Program-made: the position numbers and the translations under genes
Assembly (NCBI GenBank): GCA_913009765.1
Contig: CAJVYT010000049.1
Span: 1 to 15,589, forward strand
DNA from: an uncultured candidate division Zixibacteria bacterium
Lineage (GTDB): Bacteria > Zixibacteria > MSB-5A5 > GN15 > FEB-12
Length of the DNA stretch: 15,589 bases
Reading direction: 5' to 3'
In this document: piece by piece, positions 7,242 through 14,423 of the stretch
Position numbering within the stretch: the first letter of the stretch is position 1
How the letters are laid out: each line of letters opens with the position of its first letter
Notes under the pieces: generated by a model
Databases searched by the model: none
Told to the model about the DNA's origin: nothing
Seen by the model: the letters and a program-made list of their open reading frames with translations, nothing else

Positions 7242-8153
7242 ATGATTAAAATAACTACATTACCAAAAGTTCTTTTACTGCTTGCCGGGCTCGTATTTTT
7301 TTCGGCAAATACTATCTATTTTTTAGAAGCTCGGGATAATAGCTCTAATGAAATATTTAATAAGCAGTTTCGTTTTGATTTTACTTCAGCAAAAAAAGGT
7401 CCTTACTTAAATCTCAAAGCCGCTTTACTTATAGATTACTCAAACGGTAATGTTTTATACAGTAAAAATTGTGATAAAAAAAGATCAATAGCATCACTCT
7501 CAAAACTTGTGACGGCAATGGTTTTACTTGACCACAATGTAAATTTAGACTCTGTTGTAACTATTTCAAAACAAGATGCCCGCAACTCATCCAAATCAAG
7601 ACTGAAAAGAGGATATAAACTCACAATACGGGATTTACTCCATGCTGCTTTATTAAGTTCAGATAACAGAGCAGCACGTGCATTAGCACGGGCAACATCC
7701 GGTTCTATTAAAGCATTTGCCTCTGAAATGAACAAAAAAATGAAAAAACTCGGGTTGCAACATACTGTTTTTTATGAACCTTCCGGCTTAGATAAAAGAA
7801 ATGTTTCAACTGCGGTTGAAATTGCTAAAATTCTCCAATACAGTTATGAGTATCCGTTAATAAAAAAAATTACACAAAAGAAAAACTATTTCGTTAAAGT
7901 TCGAAATAAAAACAATAAAAAACTCCAAATGGTAAACACTAATCTGATTGTTCATTCTAAATATAAAGTCTTAGCAGGGAAAACCGGCTATACACAAGCT
8001 GCTGATTACTGTCTTACTACTCTTGTAAAAAACAAAAAAGGGGAGAAGCTGACTTTAGTTGTTTTAGGTGTGCCGGGGGACAAATTACGCTTCAAAGAAG
8101 CGAGAAAACTTATTGACTGGGGTTTCAAACAACTGAAAAAATCTAAAACCTAA
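7242..8153 (+). CDS. D-alanyl-D-alanine carboxypeptidase, S11 penicillin-binding protein (DacF/PBP5-like)
   Basis: Trims the terminal D-Ala from peptidoglycan stem peptides on the outer face of the inner membrane and thereby limits cross-linking. The 303 residues hold the three active-site motifs: S85-L-S-K88 in ASLSKLVTA (nucleophile Ser and Lys), S140-D-N142, and K247-T-G249 in LAGKTGYTQAA. An N-terminal hydrophobic stretch (about 9-28) is a signal peptide or uncleaved anchor. The protein ends shortly after the penicillin-binding domain and lacks the extra C-terminal domain and amphipathic membrane helix of PBP5, so a retained N-terminal anchor may hold it to the membrane. The ATG lies three bases after the exporter permease stop, implying one transcript. 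A weak hairpin terminator overlaps the stop codon. The basic composition (many KK pairs) is marked. Confidence 0.92.
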   Translation: MIKITTLPKVLLLLAGLVFFSANTIYFLEARDNSSNEIFNKQFRFDFTSAKKGPYLNLKAALLIDYSNGNVLYSKNCDKKRSIASLSKLVTAMVLLDHNVNLDSVVTISKQDARNSSKSRLKRGYKLTIRDLLHAALLSSDNRAARALARATSGSIKAFASEMNKKMKKLGLQHTVFYEPSGLDKRNVSTAVEIAKILQYSYEYPLIKKITQKKNYFVKVRNKNNKKLQMVNTNLIVHSKYKVLAGKTGYTQAADYCLTTLVKNKKGEKLTLVVLGVPGDKLRFKEARKLIDWGFKQLKKSKT

Positions 8154-8172
8154 ATTTCCTTTAGGATTTTTT
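8149..8172 (+). terminator. Probable Rho-independent terminator of the exporter/carboxypeptidase operon
   Basis: CCTAAA (8149-8154) and TTTAGG (8160-8165) form a six-pair stem around a five-base loop, followed by A and then T6 (8167-8172). The stop codon lies inside the left arm. The stem is short and AT-rich, so it is weak, but it sits exactly where the operon should end. Confidence 0.5.
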
Positions 8173-8211
8173 CATCTTTATTTTATATTAACCTATCTGA
8201 AATAAACAGAA

Positions 8212-8216
8212 AGGTG
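8212..8216 (+). promoter_or_regulatory. Ribosome binding site AGGTG for the epimerase
   Basis: AGGTG within AAAGGTG, six bases before ATG 8223. Its GTG (8214-8216) could itself be read as an in-frame start adding three residues, but as a Shine-Dalgarno it points to ATG 8223. Confidence 0.6.
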
Positions 8217-8222
8217 TCATCT

Positions 8223-9197
8223 ATGATTCAGACAGTTATGGTTACCGGTTCATCGGGAACTGTCGGAACAGCATTAGTTTTAGAACTAATTTCTCAAGGT
8301 TATAACGTAATTCCATTAGATATCAAACCGTCTATGTGGGATAAGAAAATTGATAGAAAAACTGTCATCCACGATTTAAGAAAACCTCTTAACTCTCTTA
8401 AAAAGAGTAAAAAACCTGATATTATAATACATCTTGCTTCAAACGCACGGGTTCATGACTTAGTCGTTGACCCGCAAAAAGCATTAGATAATTACATCAT
8501 GACTCACAATATATTAGAATATGCACGTTTACATAATATTAAACGGTTTGTCTTTTCATCATCTCGTGAAGTATATGGCGATTCAAAGACAAATATCAAA
8601 AGAAAAGAAGATTCCACTCACATTACTAAAATCAAGTCACCTTACACAGCATCTAAATTTGCCTCTGAAGCATTAATCCACGCATATAATGAATGTTATG
8701 GCATAAAACCTATAATAGTCAGACTTTCTAATGTATACGGCAGGTTTGATGTGTCCGAACGGGCGGTGCCGCTTTTTATTTATTATGCCAAACGAAACAG
8801 ACCTATTAATATTTTTGGTGCTGAAAAAAAATTAGATTTTACATACACCGACGATGCCATAGACGGCTTGATACGAATAATTAAGAGATTTGACAAAGTA
8901 ACTCCCGAAACGATTAACATTACCTCCGGAAAAGGTACCACAATCATAAACGTTGCAAAGATTATCATAAGAGAGTTACAATCGGATAGTAAATTAGTAA
9001 TCGGTGATAAACGTACAGGGGAGATTTCAACTTTTATTGCAAATCTTACAAAAGCACAAAATTTGTTAGGCTATATTCCAAAAGTATCAATAGAAGATGG
9101 AATTAAGAAAAGTATAGAATGGTACCTTGAGGCGATGACAAATAGACGGGTCTATGAAAGTCAAATCAGAGACCTCAAACGACGAGGCTGGGCTTAA
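8223..9197 (+). CDS. NAD-dependent nucleotide-sugar epimerase/dehydratase (extended SDR)
   Basis: A cytoplasmic enzyme that most likely epimerises or dehydrates a nucleotide sugar such as a UDP- or dTDP-hexose. It has 324 residues from ATG 8223. The Rossmann motif is TGSSGTVG (8-15), and an acidic residue at the end of strand 2 in PLDIKP (31-36) favours NAD over NADP. The central IIHLAS (68-73) follows. The catalytic set is the Ser of FSSSREVYG (111-119) with Y141 and K145 of YTASK. Then come the typical VRLSNVYG, a FDVSERAVPLFIYYA block and a substrate-domain LDFTYTDDAIDGL. It sits alone after a terminator and converges on a glycosyltransferase with only 17 bases between stops; both fit surface polysaccharide synthesis. 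The exact sugar cannot be called; UDP-glucose 4-epimerase-like is the closest general label. Confidence 0.88.
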   Translation: MIQTVMVTGSSGTVGTALVLELISQGYNVIPLDIKPSMWDKKIDRKTVIHDLRKPLNSLKKSKKPDIIIHLASNARVHDLVVDPQKALDNYIMTHNILEYARLHNIKRFVFSSSREVYGDSKTNIKRKEDSTHITKIKSPYTASKFASEALIHAYNECYGIKPIIVRLSNVYGRFDVSERAVPLFIYYAKRNRPINIFGAEKKLDFTYTDDAIDGLIRIIKRFDKVTPETINITSGKGTTIINVAKIIIRELQSDSKLVIGDKRTGEISTFIANLTKAQNLLGYIPKVSIEDGIKKSIEWYLEAMTNRRVYESQIRDLKRRGWA

Positions 9198-9214
9198 AGT
9201 ATTGCTTTATCTGT

Positions 9215-9904
9215 TTACCTGAATAGGTTGTATTTCAATATACACCATACAGCACGAAGACCATCTTTCCAGCCAATTTTTTTGCCTTCATCATACGTCC
9301 TGCCGTAATATGATATACCGATTTCAAATATCCGTACTTTCATTTTTGCCAGTTTTGCTGTTATTTCAGGCTCAAACCCAAATCTGTCTTCTTCGATAGT
9401 AACAGATTGAATTATTTCGCGACGAAACGCTTTGTAACAGGTTTCCATATCGGTAAGATTGATATTGGTGAACATATTTGACAATAGCGTTAACATCTGA
9501 TTCCCGACATAATGCCAATAGTAAACAACACGGTGGGGACCACCTCCCATAAAACGCGAGCCATACACAACATCGGCTTTATTTTCAACTATCGGCTTAA
9601 TAATTTTTTGGTATTCATTTGGGTCATATTCTAAATCAGCATCCTGTACAATTACAACATCACCGGTAGCAGCTGCAAAACCTTTCCGTAGGGCAGCACC
9701 TTTGCCGTAGTTACGTTCCTGCAAAATAATTCTATCGACAGAGTCTTTCAGCTTTGTGTTATATAAATCACGAGTACCGTCAGTTGAGAAATCATCAACG
9801 ATAATAATTTCTATATTTTCAACCTGAGAATCTCGAACTGCCGATACAATCTCCTCAAGAGTGGAGACTTCATTAAATACCGGTATGACTACTGACAGCT
9901 TCAC
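9215..9904 (-). CDS. Glycosyltransferase family 2 (polyprenyl-phosphate glycosyltransferase-like)
   Basis: Transfers a sugar from a nucleotide donor, probably to a lipid carrier or a glycan at the inner face of the membrane. The 229 residues form a GT-A fold: SVVIPVFNE (4-12) opens it, [12 protein letters not shown] (33-44) binds the nucleotide, [13 protein letters not shown] (64-76) follows, and the metal-binding D88-A-D90 sits in [12 protein letters not shown]. Further family motifs are DVVYGSRF and [13 protein letters not shown], then the acidic FGFEPEIT block and a C-terminal [14 protein letters not shown]. There are no membrane helices, unlike GtrB or ArnC, so it resembles the short DPM1-like enzymes. 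It starts at ATG 9904 with no strong Shine-Dalgarno. Two copies of a 15-base repeat lie in the upstream gap. It converges on the epimerase gene. Confidence 0.9.
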   Translation of the reverse strand: MKLSVVIPVFNEVSTLEEIVSAVRDSQVENIEIIIVDDFSTDGTRDLYNTKLKDSVDRIILQERNYGKGAALRKGFAAATGDVVIVQDADLEYDPNEYQKIIKPIVENKADVVYGSRFMGGGPHRVVYYWHYVGNQMLTLLSNMFTNINLTDMETCYKAFRREIIQSVTIEEDRFGFEPEITAKLAKMKVRIFEIGISYYGRTYDEGKKIGWKDGLRAVWCILKYNLFR

Positions 9905-9929
9905 TTATCTATATCGTCCCGTAATATAT

Positions 9930-9995
9930 ATTATGTTAACTTTTTCAGCTTTAAATTTTCCTGTGTTTAGTGAGATGCACATTATGTTAACTTTT
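9930..9995. repeat. Two direct copies of ATTATGTTAACTTTT upstream of the glycosyltransferase
   Basis: A perfect 15-base repeat occurs at 9930-9944 and 9981-9995, 51 bases apart, in the 101 bp between leuS and the glycosyltransferase gene (both minus strand). Each copy contains the palindrome GTTAAC. On the minus strand each reads AAAAGTTAACATAAT, whose CATAAT end could act as a -10 element, though no good -35 is spaced to it. A tandem operator or promoter pair for the glycosyltransferase is possible; the AT-rich setting leaves room for chance. Confidence 0.6.
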
Positions 9996-10005
9996 ATTAA
10001 TACTT

Positions 10006-12480
10006 TTAACCTTTCACAACAATATTAAATATCCGACCTTTAACAAAGATTATTTTCAGAATCTCTTTACCATCGGTATATTTTTTTACTTTATCAGACA
10101 TAAATGCTACTTCTTCGGCTCTTTTTTGGTCACAGTCAATCGGAATTTCTATCTCATCACGAAGTTTTCCGTTTATCTGTACCCCAATGACGATACTGTC
10201 TTTTATAATTGCCGACTCATCACAAATCGGCCAATTAGACTTAAATATTGAGCCTTCAAAACCTGCAAATGCCCAAATTTCTTCAGCAAGATGCGGCACT
10301 AACGGTGCTGACAACTGAAAAGTCTTTAATATCAGATAATCGTTAAAACTGTCATTTTTGATTTTATCAGAATCATAATCACGCACAAGCTCCATAAGAG
10401 CTGAAATAGCGGTATTAAACTGCAGTTTATCGAAAGAATCCGAAACCTGCTTTATAACTTGATTCAGCTTAATATACAATGAATACTCAAATTCACTCAA
10501 TTCTTCACGCTTAAAGTAATACTTTAAGTCAGGATTTGAATTCCGTAATTTCTCATTCAAAGGAAACAGCTTGTTAATCGCAAACTTTTCGACACCTGTC
10601 ACAGAATCGGACGACCAGAGAACTTCTTTATCCGATGGTGCTGTAAAGAACATCGCCAACCTCGAAACATCCACTCCGCGTTCTTCCATCAAACCAATCG
10701 GGGAGACAACATTGCCTTTAGATTTTGACATAACCTCACCATTTGAATCACAAACCATGCCATGATTAAACAGACGTTTGGCAGGTTCATCATCTTTGAC
10801 CCAGCCTAAGTCTTTCAAGAATTTTTGGAAAAACCTAAAATATATCAAATGACCGGTCGCATGAGTTATACCGCCCACATACAAATCTATCGGCATATAT
10901 TGAGCGACTTTTTCTTTATCAAATGGAACTGAATCATTTTTTGGGTCAATATACCTCAAAAAATACCACGATGAACAGACAAAGGTATCCATAGTATCCG
11001 AATCACGTACTGCCTCTCCCCCGCAATTTGGACATTTTACGTTCATATATTCAGGTACATCGGCAAGCGGCGATCTTCCTTTTGGTTTAAAATCTTTTAC
11101 TTTAGGAAGTTCAACAGGCAGATTTTCTTCAGCAACAGGCACAGTTCCGCATTTTTTGCAATGTACTATCGGAATAGGACATCCCCAATAACGCTGACGT
11201 GAAATAGACCAGTCCTTGAGCTTAAAATTAACTTTATGACAGCCAAATTCTTCTTGTTCAGCAAAATCAGTAACTTGTATTATAGCAATTTTACCTATCA
11301 ATCCATCAAACTGACCAGAGTTCACCATCACCCCATAGTCAGTATAAGCTTCTGTCATCTTATTGACATCTAAGGGAGTATCTTTGTCAGGATGAATTAC
11401 TACTTTAATTGGTATGTTATATTTTTTCGCAAAGGCAAAGTCTCTGCTGTCATGTGCCGGAACAGCCATCACAACCCCGGTGCCATAACCTGCCAAGACA
11501 TAATCAGCCACCCACAGTTCAACTTTTTCACCATTATATGGGTTGATCGCATATTTCCCTGTAAAGACACCATCTTTATCATCGGTCACAGCAGACCGCT
11601 CGATATCAGAACGAGTCATAGCCTTTTTCTTATAATCTTCAACTTTGGCTTTATACTCACCCTCTAAGTTTAGAGAATCTAAAATCTCAGCTTCGGGAGC
11701 AATCGCCATAAATGTAACCCCAAAAATCGTATCGGGACGGGTCGTATAAATCGGAATTTTCAGATCGCTATTTTCTAAACTGAAATTTATCTCAGCTCCA
11801 TACGAACGACCTATCCATTCACGCTGCATTGTCTTTACATTGTCAGGCCAATCGGGAAGCGTGTCTAAATCATCAACTAAACGGTCGGCATAATCGGTAA
11901 TCTTAAAATACCACTGGTTTTGATCTTTTTTGACAACTTCTGTCCCGCACCGTTCGCATTTACCGTCTTTAACCTGTTCATTGGCAAGCACTGTTTTATC
12001 TTCAGGACACCAATTCACAAAACCCCGTTTACGATACGCTAATCCTTTTTTGTAAAGCTGAATAAACATCCACTGGGTCCATTTGTAGTAATCTGGAAAA
12101 CATGAGGCAATCTCACGTGACCAGTCAAAAGAGATTCCCACTTTTTGAAGAGTAGAACGGGAAATACCTATATTTTTTGTAGTCCAATCAGCCGGATGAA
12201 TATCTCTTTGAATAGCGGCACGCTCTGCCGGCAGTCCAAATGCGTCCCAGCCAAACGGATGAAGCACATCTTTGCCCAGCATCATTTGCTGACGTGCGAT
12301 TGCATCACCGATAATATAGTTTCTAAAATGCCCCATATGGATATCACCCGATGGATAGGCAAACATGACCAGCATATAAAATTTATTATTAGGGTCGGCA
12401 TTGTCGGGTGCTTGATAGAGAGAGGTTTCATCCCACTTTTTTTGCCACTTTGTTTCTATTTCTTTAAAATCATATTTCAT
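10006..12480 (-). CDS. leuS: Leucyl-tRNA synthetase (LeuRS)
   Basis: Charges tRNA-Leu with leucine in the cytoplasm. A complete bacterial-type class Ia enzyme of 824 residues. The catalytic HIGH motif is H48-M-G-H51 in AYPSGDIHMGHF, and KMSKS appears as MSKSK at 584-588. The editing (CP1) domain is present with TTRPDTIFGVTF and GTGVVMAVPAHDSRDFAF, including the conserved Asp that protects against mischarging. Cysteine pairs at NWCPEDKTVL/CERCG and CKKCGTVPV/CPNCGG mark the zinc-binding inserts. The C-terminus holds the anticodon-binding helices and the usual final small domain (IVIGVQINGKLRDEIEIP). The start ATG is preceded by AAAGAGAA, a weak ribosome site. The gene is monocistronic or continues weakly from hypE through 881 bp of repeats. 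No domain is missing. Confidence 0.98.
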   Translation of the reverse strand: MKYDFKEIETKWQKKWDETSLYQAPDNADPNNKFYMLVMFAYPSGDIHMGHFRNYIIGDAIARQQMMLGKDVLHPFGWDAFGLPAERAAIQRDIHPADWTTKNIGISRSTLQKVGISFDWSREIASCFPDYYKWTQWMFIQLYKKGLAYRKRGFVNWCPEDKTVLANEQVKDGKCERCGTEVVKKDQNQWYFKITDYADRLVDDLDTLPDWPDNVKTMQREWIGRSYGAEINFSLENSDLKIPIYTTRPDTIFGVTFMAIAPEAEILDSLNLEGEYKAKVEDYKKKAMTRSDIERSAVTDDKDGVFTGKYAINPYNGEKVELWVADYVLAGYGTGVVMAVPAHDSRDFAFAKKYNIPIKVVIHPDKDTPLDVNKMTEAYTDYGVMVNSGQFDGLIGKIAIIQVTDFAEQEEFGCHKVNFKLKDWSISRQRYWGCPIPIVHCKKCGTVPVAEENLPVELPKVKDFKPKGRSPLADVPEYMNVKCPNCGGEAVRDSDTMDTFVCSSWYFLRYIDPKNDSVPFDKEKVAQYMPIDLYVGGITHATGHLIYFRFFQKFLKDLGWVKDDEPAKRLFNHGMVCDSNGEVMSKSKGNVVSPIGLMEERGVDVSRLAMFFTAPSDKEVLWSSDSVTGVEKFAINKLFPLNEKLRNSNPDLKYYFKREELSEFEYSLYIKLNQVIKQVSDSFDKLQFNTAISALMELVRDYDSDKIKNDSFNDYLILKTFQLSAPLVPHLAEEIWAFAGFEGSIFKSNWPICDESAIIKDSIVIGVQINGKLRDEIEIPIDCDQKRAEEVAFMSDKVKKYTDGKEILKIIFVKGRIFNIVVKG

Positions 12481-12500
12481 AAGTCATTCTCTTTACAGTC

Positions 12501-12529
12501 ATTGCGAGTTCGCCTAGGCGAATGGCAAT
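12501..12529. repeat. Hairpin repeat A (ATTGCGAG...GCAAT type)
   Basis: Outer arms ATTGC (12501-12505) and GCAAT (12525-12529) flank a perfect 14-base palindrome TTCGCCTAGGCGAA (12509-12522). The GTCATTGCGAG...GGCAATCTC frame resembles a family of short intergenic palindromes that I recall from many uncultured bacterial genomes. It lies 20 bases upstream of the leuS start, so it would be in the leuS leader or promoter. A second small hairpin, CCCTT/AAGGG (12545-12560), follows. Confidence 0.75.
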
Positions 12530-12634
12530 CTCATTTTTATTGTTCCCTTGCAAAAAAGGGTATTTCACTATTCACCCCAGTTTCAAAATGTCATCCCAGC
12601 GAAGGGGCTTGTTGATAAACCTCTAAATTCGGAA

Positions 12635-12658
12635 CATACTTCGACTTCGCTCAGTATG
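12635..12658. repeat. Hairpin repeat B1 (inverted copy)
   Basis: CATACT (12635-12640) pairs with AGTATG (12653-12658) around TCGACTTCGCTC. Read on the minus strand it is GTCATACTGAGCGAAGTCGA, the same core as B2 and B3 but in the opposite orientation. Confidence 0.75.
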
Positions 12659-12675
12659 ACAAATTGTAAGTTGTT

Positions 12676-12719
12676 GTCTTTCAAGTCACCCTGAGCGGAG
12701 TCGAAGGGTCTTGAAAGAC
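12676..12719. repeat. Hairpin repeat B2, long stem
   Basis: GTCTTTCAAG (12676-12685) pairs with CTTGAAAGAC (12710-12719), and after a two-base bulge ACCCT (12688-12692) pairs with AGGGT (12705-12709). The apex is GAGCGGAGTCGA. The total is 15 base pairs, the strongest structure in the window. The core CCCTGAGCGGAGTCGAAGGG is the family signature. Confidence 0.8.
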
Positions 12720-12774
12720 TGATTGGACTTTTTCAACAAGCCCGAAGGCTAGGAACCAGTTCTTTTATAATTAT

Positions 12775-12798
12775 CACCCTGAGCTTGTCGAAGGGGTG
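12775..12798. repeat. Hairpin repeat B3
   Basis: CACCC (12775-12779) pairs with GGGTG (12794-12798) around TGAGCTTGTCGAAG. It is a third copy of the CCCTGAGC..GTCGAAGGG motif, with CTT in place of GGA in the variable middle, in the same orientation as B2. Confidence 0.75.
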
Positions 12799-12892
12799 TT
12801 CCGTTTAATTACTTATCGTCATAAATATAAGAAAGAAAAGTAAGAAAATTGTACGAAATTGGCAAGTATCTTATTGTTGATTAAATATTTCT

Positions 12893-12919
12893 GAAATGTC
12901 ATTTCTAGCTTGAAAGCTA
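12893..12919. repeat. Adjacent small palindromes
   Basis: GAAATG/CATTTC (12893-12905, one-base loop) is followed immediately by TAGCTT/AAGCTA (12906-12919, two-base loop). Together they could fold as two stacked hairpins. They share no sequence with the A or B repeats. Confidence 0.5.
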
Positions 12920-12933
12920 TGTCACAATAGGTA

Positions 12934-12976
12934 ATGTCGGTTCTAAAACCTGCTTTGCGGCTTCAAGAACCAACAT
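12934..12976. repeat. Hairpin repeat C
   Basis: ATGTCGGTTCT (12934-12944) pairs with AGAACCAACAT (12966-12976) with one C/A mismatch. Inside, CCTGC and GCGG can form a small second stem around TTT. It is a third, unrelated palindrome type in the same intergenic block. Confidence 0.65.
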
Positions 12977-13131
12977 AACATAGCGAACGCCTAAACTATT
13001 ACACAATCTCTGATTGGGAATCCGGTTTCTCATAGACATTTAAGTCAAAACATCGTTATTTAATTTTGAGGTGTTGAGTTTTTATTAAAACTACTTGAGA
13101 GATATATGTAACGGGAATCAATTATATTTAG

Positions 13132-13379
13132 GAACTTCTCGAAATATCAGATGCTAACGGTTCAAAATCTACTATTCTCAAACCACTTAATTGGCTCATG
13201 TCAATAAGTATTGGAGGTTCTTTAGGTGCTGTGTGACTTGAAGCTCCTTTATGGTTTCAGTTAATACTCGGAATAATAATTGGAATTGTTTTTCTACTAT
13301 TTATTTTTGTCAATATATATATTGTTTGATTAAAAATCCTGATAAATTTGCTCAAAACGATTTAACAAATACGAGGTAA
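13132..13379 (+). pseudogene. Broken small membrane-protein gene
   Basis: Frame +1 from 13132 reads ELLEISDANGSKST then ILKPLNWLMSISIGGSLGAV, meets TGA at 13231, continues LEAPLWFQLILGIIIG and IVFLLFIFVNIY, then breaks at an AT-dinucleotide run (about 13312-13322). The sense continues in another frame as YCLIKNPDKFAQNDLTNTR to TAA 13377-13379. Restoring one AT unit and replacing the TGA gives a coherent protein of about 80 residues with two hydrophobic helices. The SKSTILKPLNW and YCLIKNPD blocks resemble small uncharacterised membrane proteins I recall from several bacterial phyla. The codon before 13132 is TAG, where a TTG or ATG start might have been. Its 3' end overlaps the 3' end of hypE by 18 bp. 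The AT-run frameshift could be an assembly error; the TGA is harder to explain that way. Confidence 0.6.
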
Positions 13380-14423
13380 TTGTTCCCCTATCGGCATGTC
13401 AATAATTCTACTTGTTCCAAAAGTTGTTAAAAGCTGTACAAGACCGGATTTTTCAGTAACAACATCACCGATTATAACAGCATCTTTTCCGAGAGGATGT
13501 GAACGCATTGCCTGTAAAACTTCATTTGCTTTGTCTCGTTTGACCACAACAATCATCTTTCCCTCATTGGCAATATATAAAGGATCCAGTCCAAGTATTT
13601 CGCAGGCACCTTGCACGGATTTTTGTATTGGTAAAAACTCCTCTTTGATTCGTATTCCGACATTTGAAGATTTTGCAAATTCGTTTAAAGTAGCTGCTAC
13701 TCCCCCACGAGTCGGGTCACGAAAAGCATGTATTGAGGCACCTCCTGCTTGTAATGCAACCTGCACTAATTCATTAAGAGCAGCTGTGTCGGATTTAATA
13801 GGTGATTGAAACGATAACCCTTCTCGTTGCGATAATATACAGATACCATGGTCAGCTATAGTACCGCTTGAAATAATTATATCATCATCCTGCAGACAGT
13901 CGGAACCGATTGTAAAGTTATGTTCAATTATTCCAATACCTGAGGTATTTATAAAAATCTTATCACCTTTGCCTTTATTGACAACTTTAGTATCACCGGT
14001 TACAATTTTAACACCTGCCGATGCTGATGCTTTTTTCATAGAGATAACAATTTGTTTTAAATCTATTAAAGGGAATCCTTCTTCAATTATAAAACCACAG
14101 CTCAAATAAAGCGGTGTTGCACCTGCCATAGCAACATCATTGATAGTTCCATTTACAGCAAGTTCGCCAATATTCCCCCCCGGGAAAAAGATAGGGTCTA
14201 CGACATACGAGTCCGTAGAAAATGAAAGTTTTTGAGCGTTAATATGTAAAATTGCATTGTCATCCTGTCGGTTTAATTCATCGTTTGCAAATGCCCAGAC
14301 AAAAAGTTTAGAAATCAAGTCATTTGACATCTGCCCTCCAGAACCGTGGGCAAGCTGAATAGTGTCATGTTCTGTGATAGGAAGCGGACAGATAAATTCA
14401 TCGGGAGTAATTTGTTTTTTCAT
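13362..14423 (-). CDS. hypE: Hydrogenase maturation protein HypE (carbamoyl dehydratase)
   Basis: Makes the cyanide ligands of the [NiFe]-hydrogenase active site. HypF carbamoylates its C-terminal cysteine, HypE dehydrates this with ATP to a thiocyanate, and the CN is passed to the Fe held by HypC-HypD. The 353 residues end in the diagnostic PRIC (350-353), so the acceptor Cys is present. The PurM/AIR-synthase-like ATP fold shows HGSGG (26-30), FSTDSYVVDPIFFPGGNIGE (68-87), ATPLYLS, VTGDTKVV and FRDPTRGGVAATLNE. The gene follows hypD directly: the hypD TAG abuts its ATG, and AGGAG (14433-14437) lies nine bases upstream. No hydrogenase structural gene is within the window, but presence of this pair implies one in the genome. 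Downstream it converges on a broken gene. Confidence 0.97.
   Translation of the reverse strand: MKKQITPDEFICPLPITEHDTIQLAHGSGGQMSNDLISKLFVWAFANDELNRQDDNAILHINAQKLSFSTDSYVVDPIFFPGGNIGELAVNGTINDVAMAGATPLYLSCGFIIEEGFPLIDLKQIVISMKKASASAGVKIVTGDTKVVNKGKGDKIFINTSGIGIIEHNFTIGSDCLQDDDIIISSGTIADHGICILSQREGLSFQSPIKSDTAALNELVQVALQAGGASIHAFRDPTRGGVAATLNEFAKSSNVGIRIKEEFLPIQKSVQGACEILGLDPLYIANEGKMIVVVKRDKANEVLQAMRSHPLGKDAVIIGDVVTEKSGLVQLLTTFGTSRIIDMPIGEQLPRIC

Larger units (their letters stand above)
12605..12743. repeat. Inverted-repeat pair bounding two hairpins
   Basis: GGGCTTGTTGA (12605-12615) is repeated inverted as TCAACAAGCCC (12733-12743). Weaker similarity continues outward. The 117 bases between contain hairpins B1 and B2. 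The arrangement looks like one composite element of about 140 bp rather than unrelated palindromes. It has no open frame of any size, so it would depend on a transposase elsewhere if it is mobile. Confidence 0.65.

Noticed and set aside
12145..12615. 156-residue plus-strand frame across the leuS 5' end
   Set aside because: It is antisense to the conserved LeuRS N-terminus including the HMGH motif, and its end runs into hairpin repeats.
12501..12976. CRISPR array
   Set aside because: The repeats differ in type, orientation and spacing, and there are no regular spacers or cas genes.
12481..13131. tRNA, riboswitch or T-box upstream of leuS
   Set aside because: No cloverleaf, T-box sequence or leucine-rich leader peptide could be seen; the structure present is accounted for by repeat hairpins.
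13231..13329. In-frame TGA codons in the broken gene, with no gene in the window using TGA as a stop, as a sign of TGA recoding (Trp, Gly or selenocysteine)
   Set aside because: The complete genes contain no internal TGA, which a reassigned TGA would produce many times; the absence of TGA stops fits AT-rich preference for TAA. The second TGA exists only in the shifted frame. No selenocysteine context is apparent.
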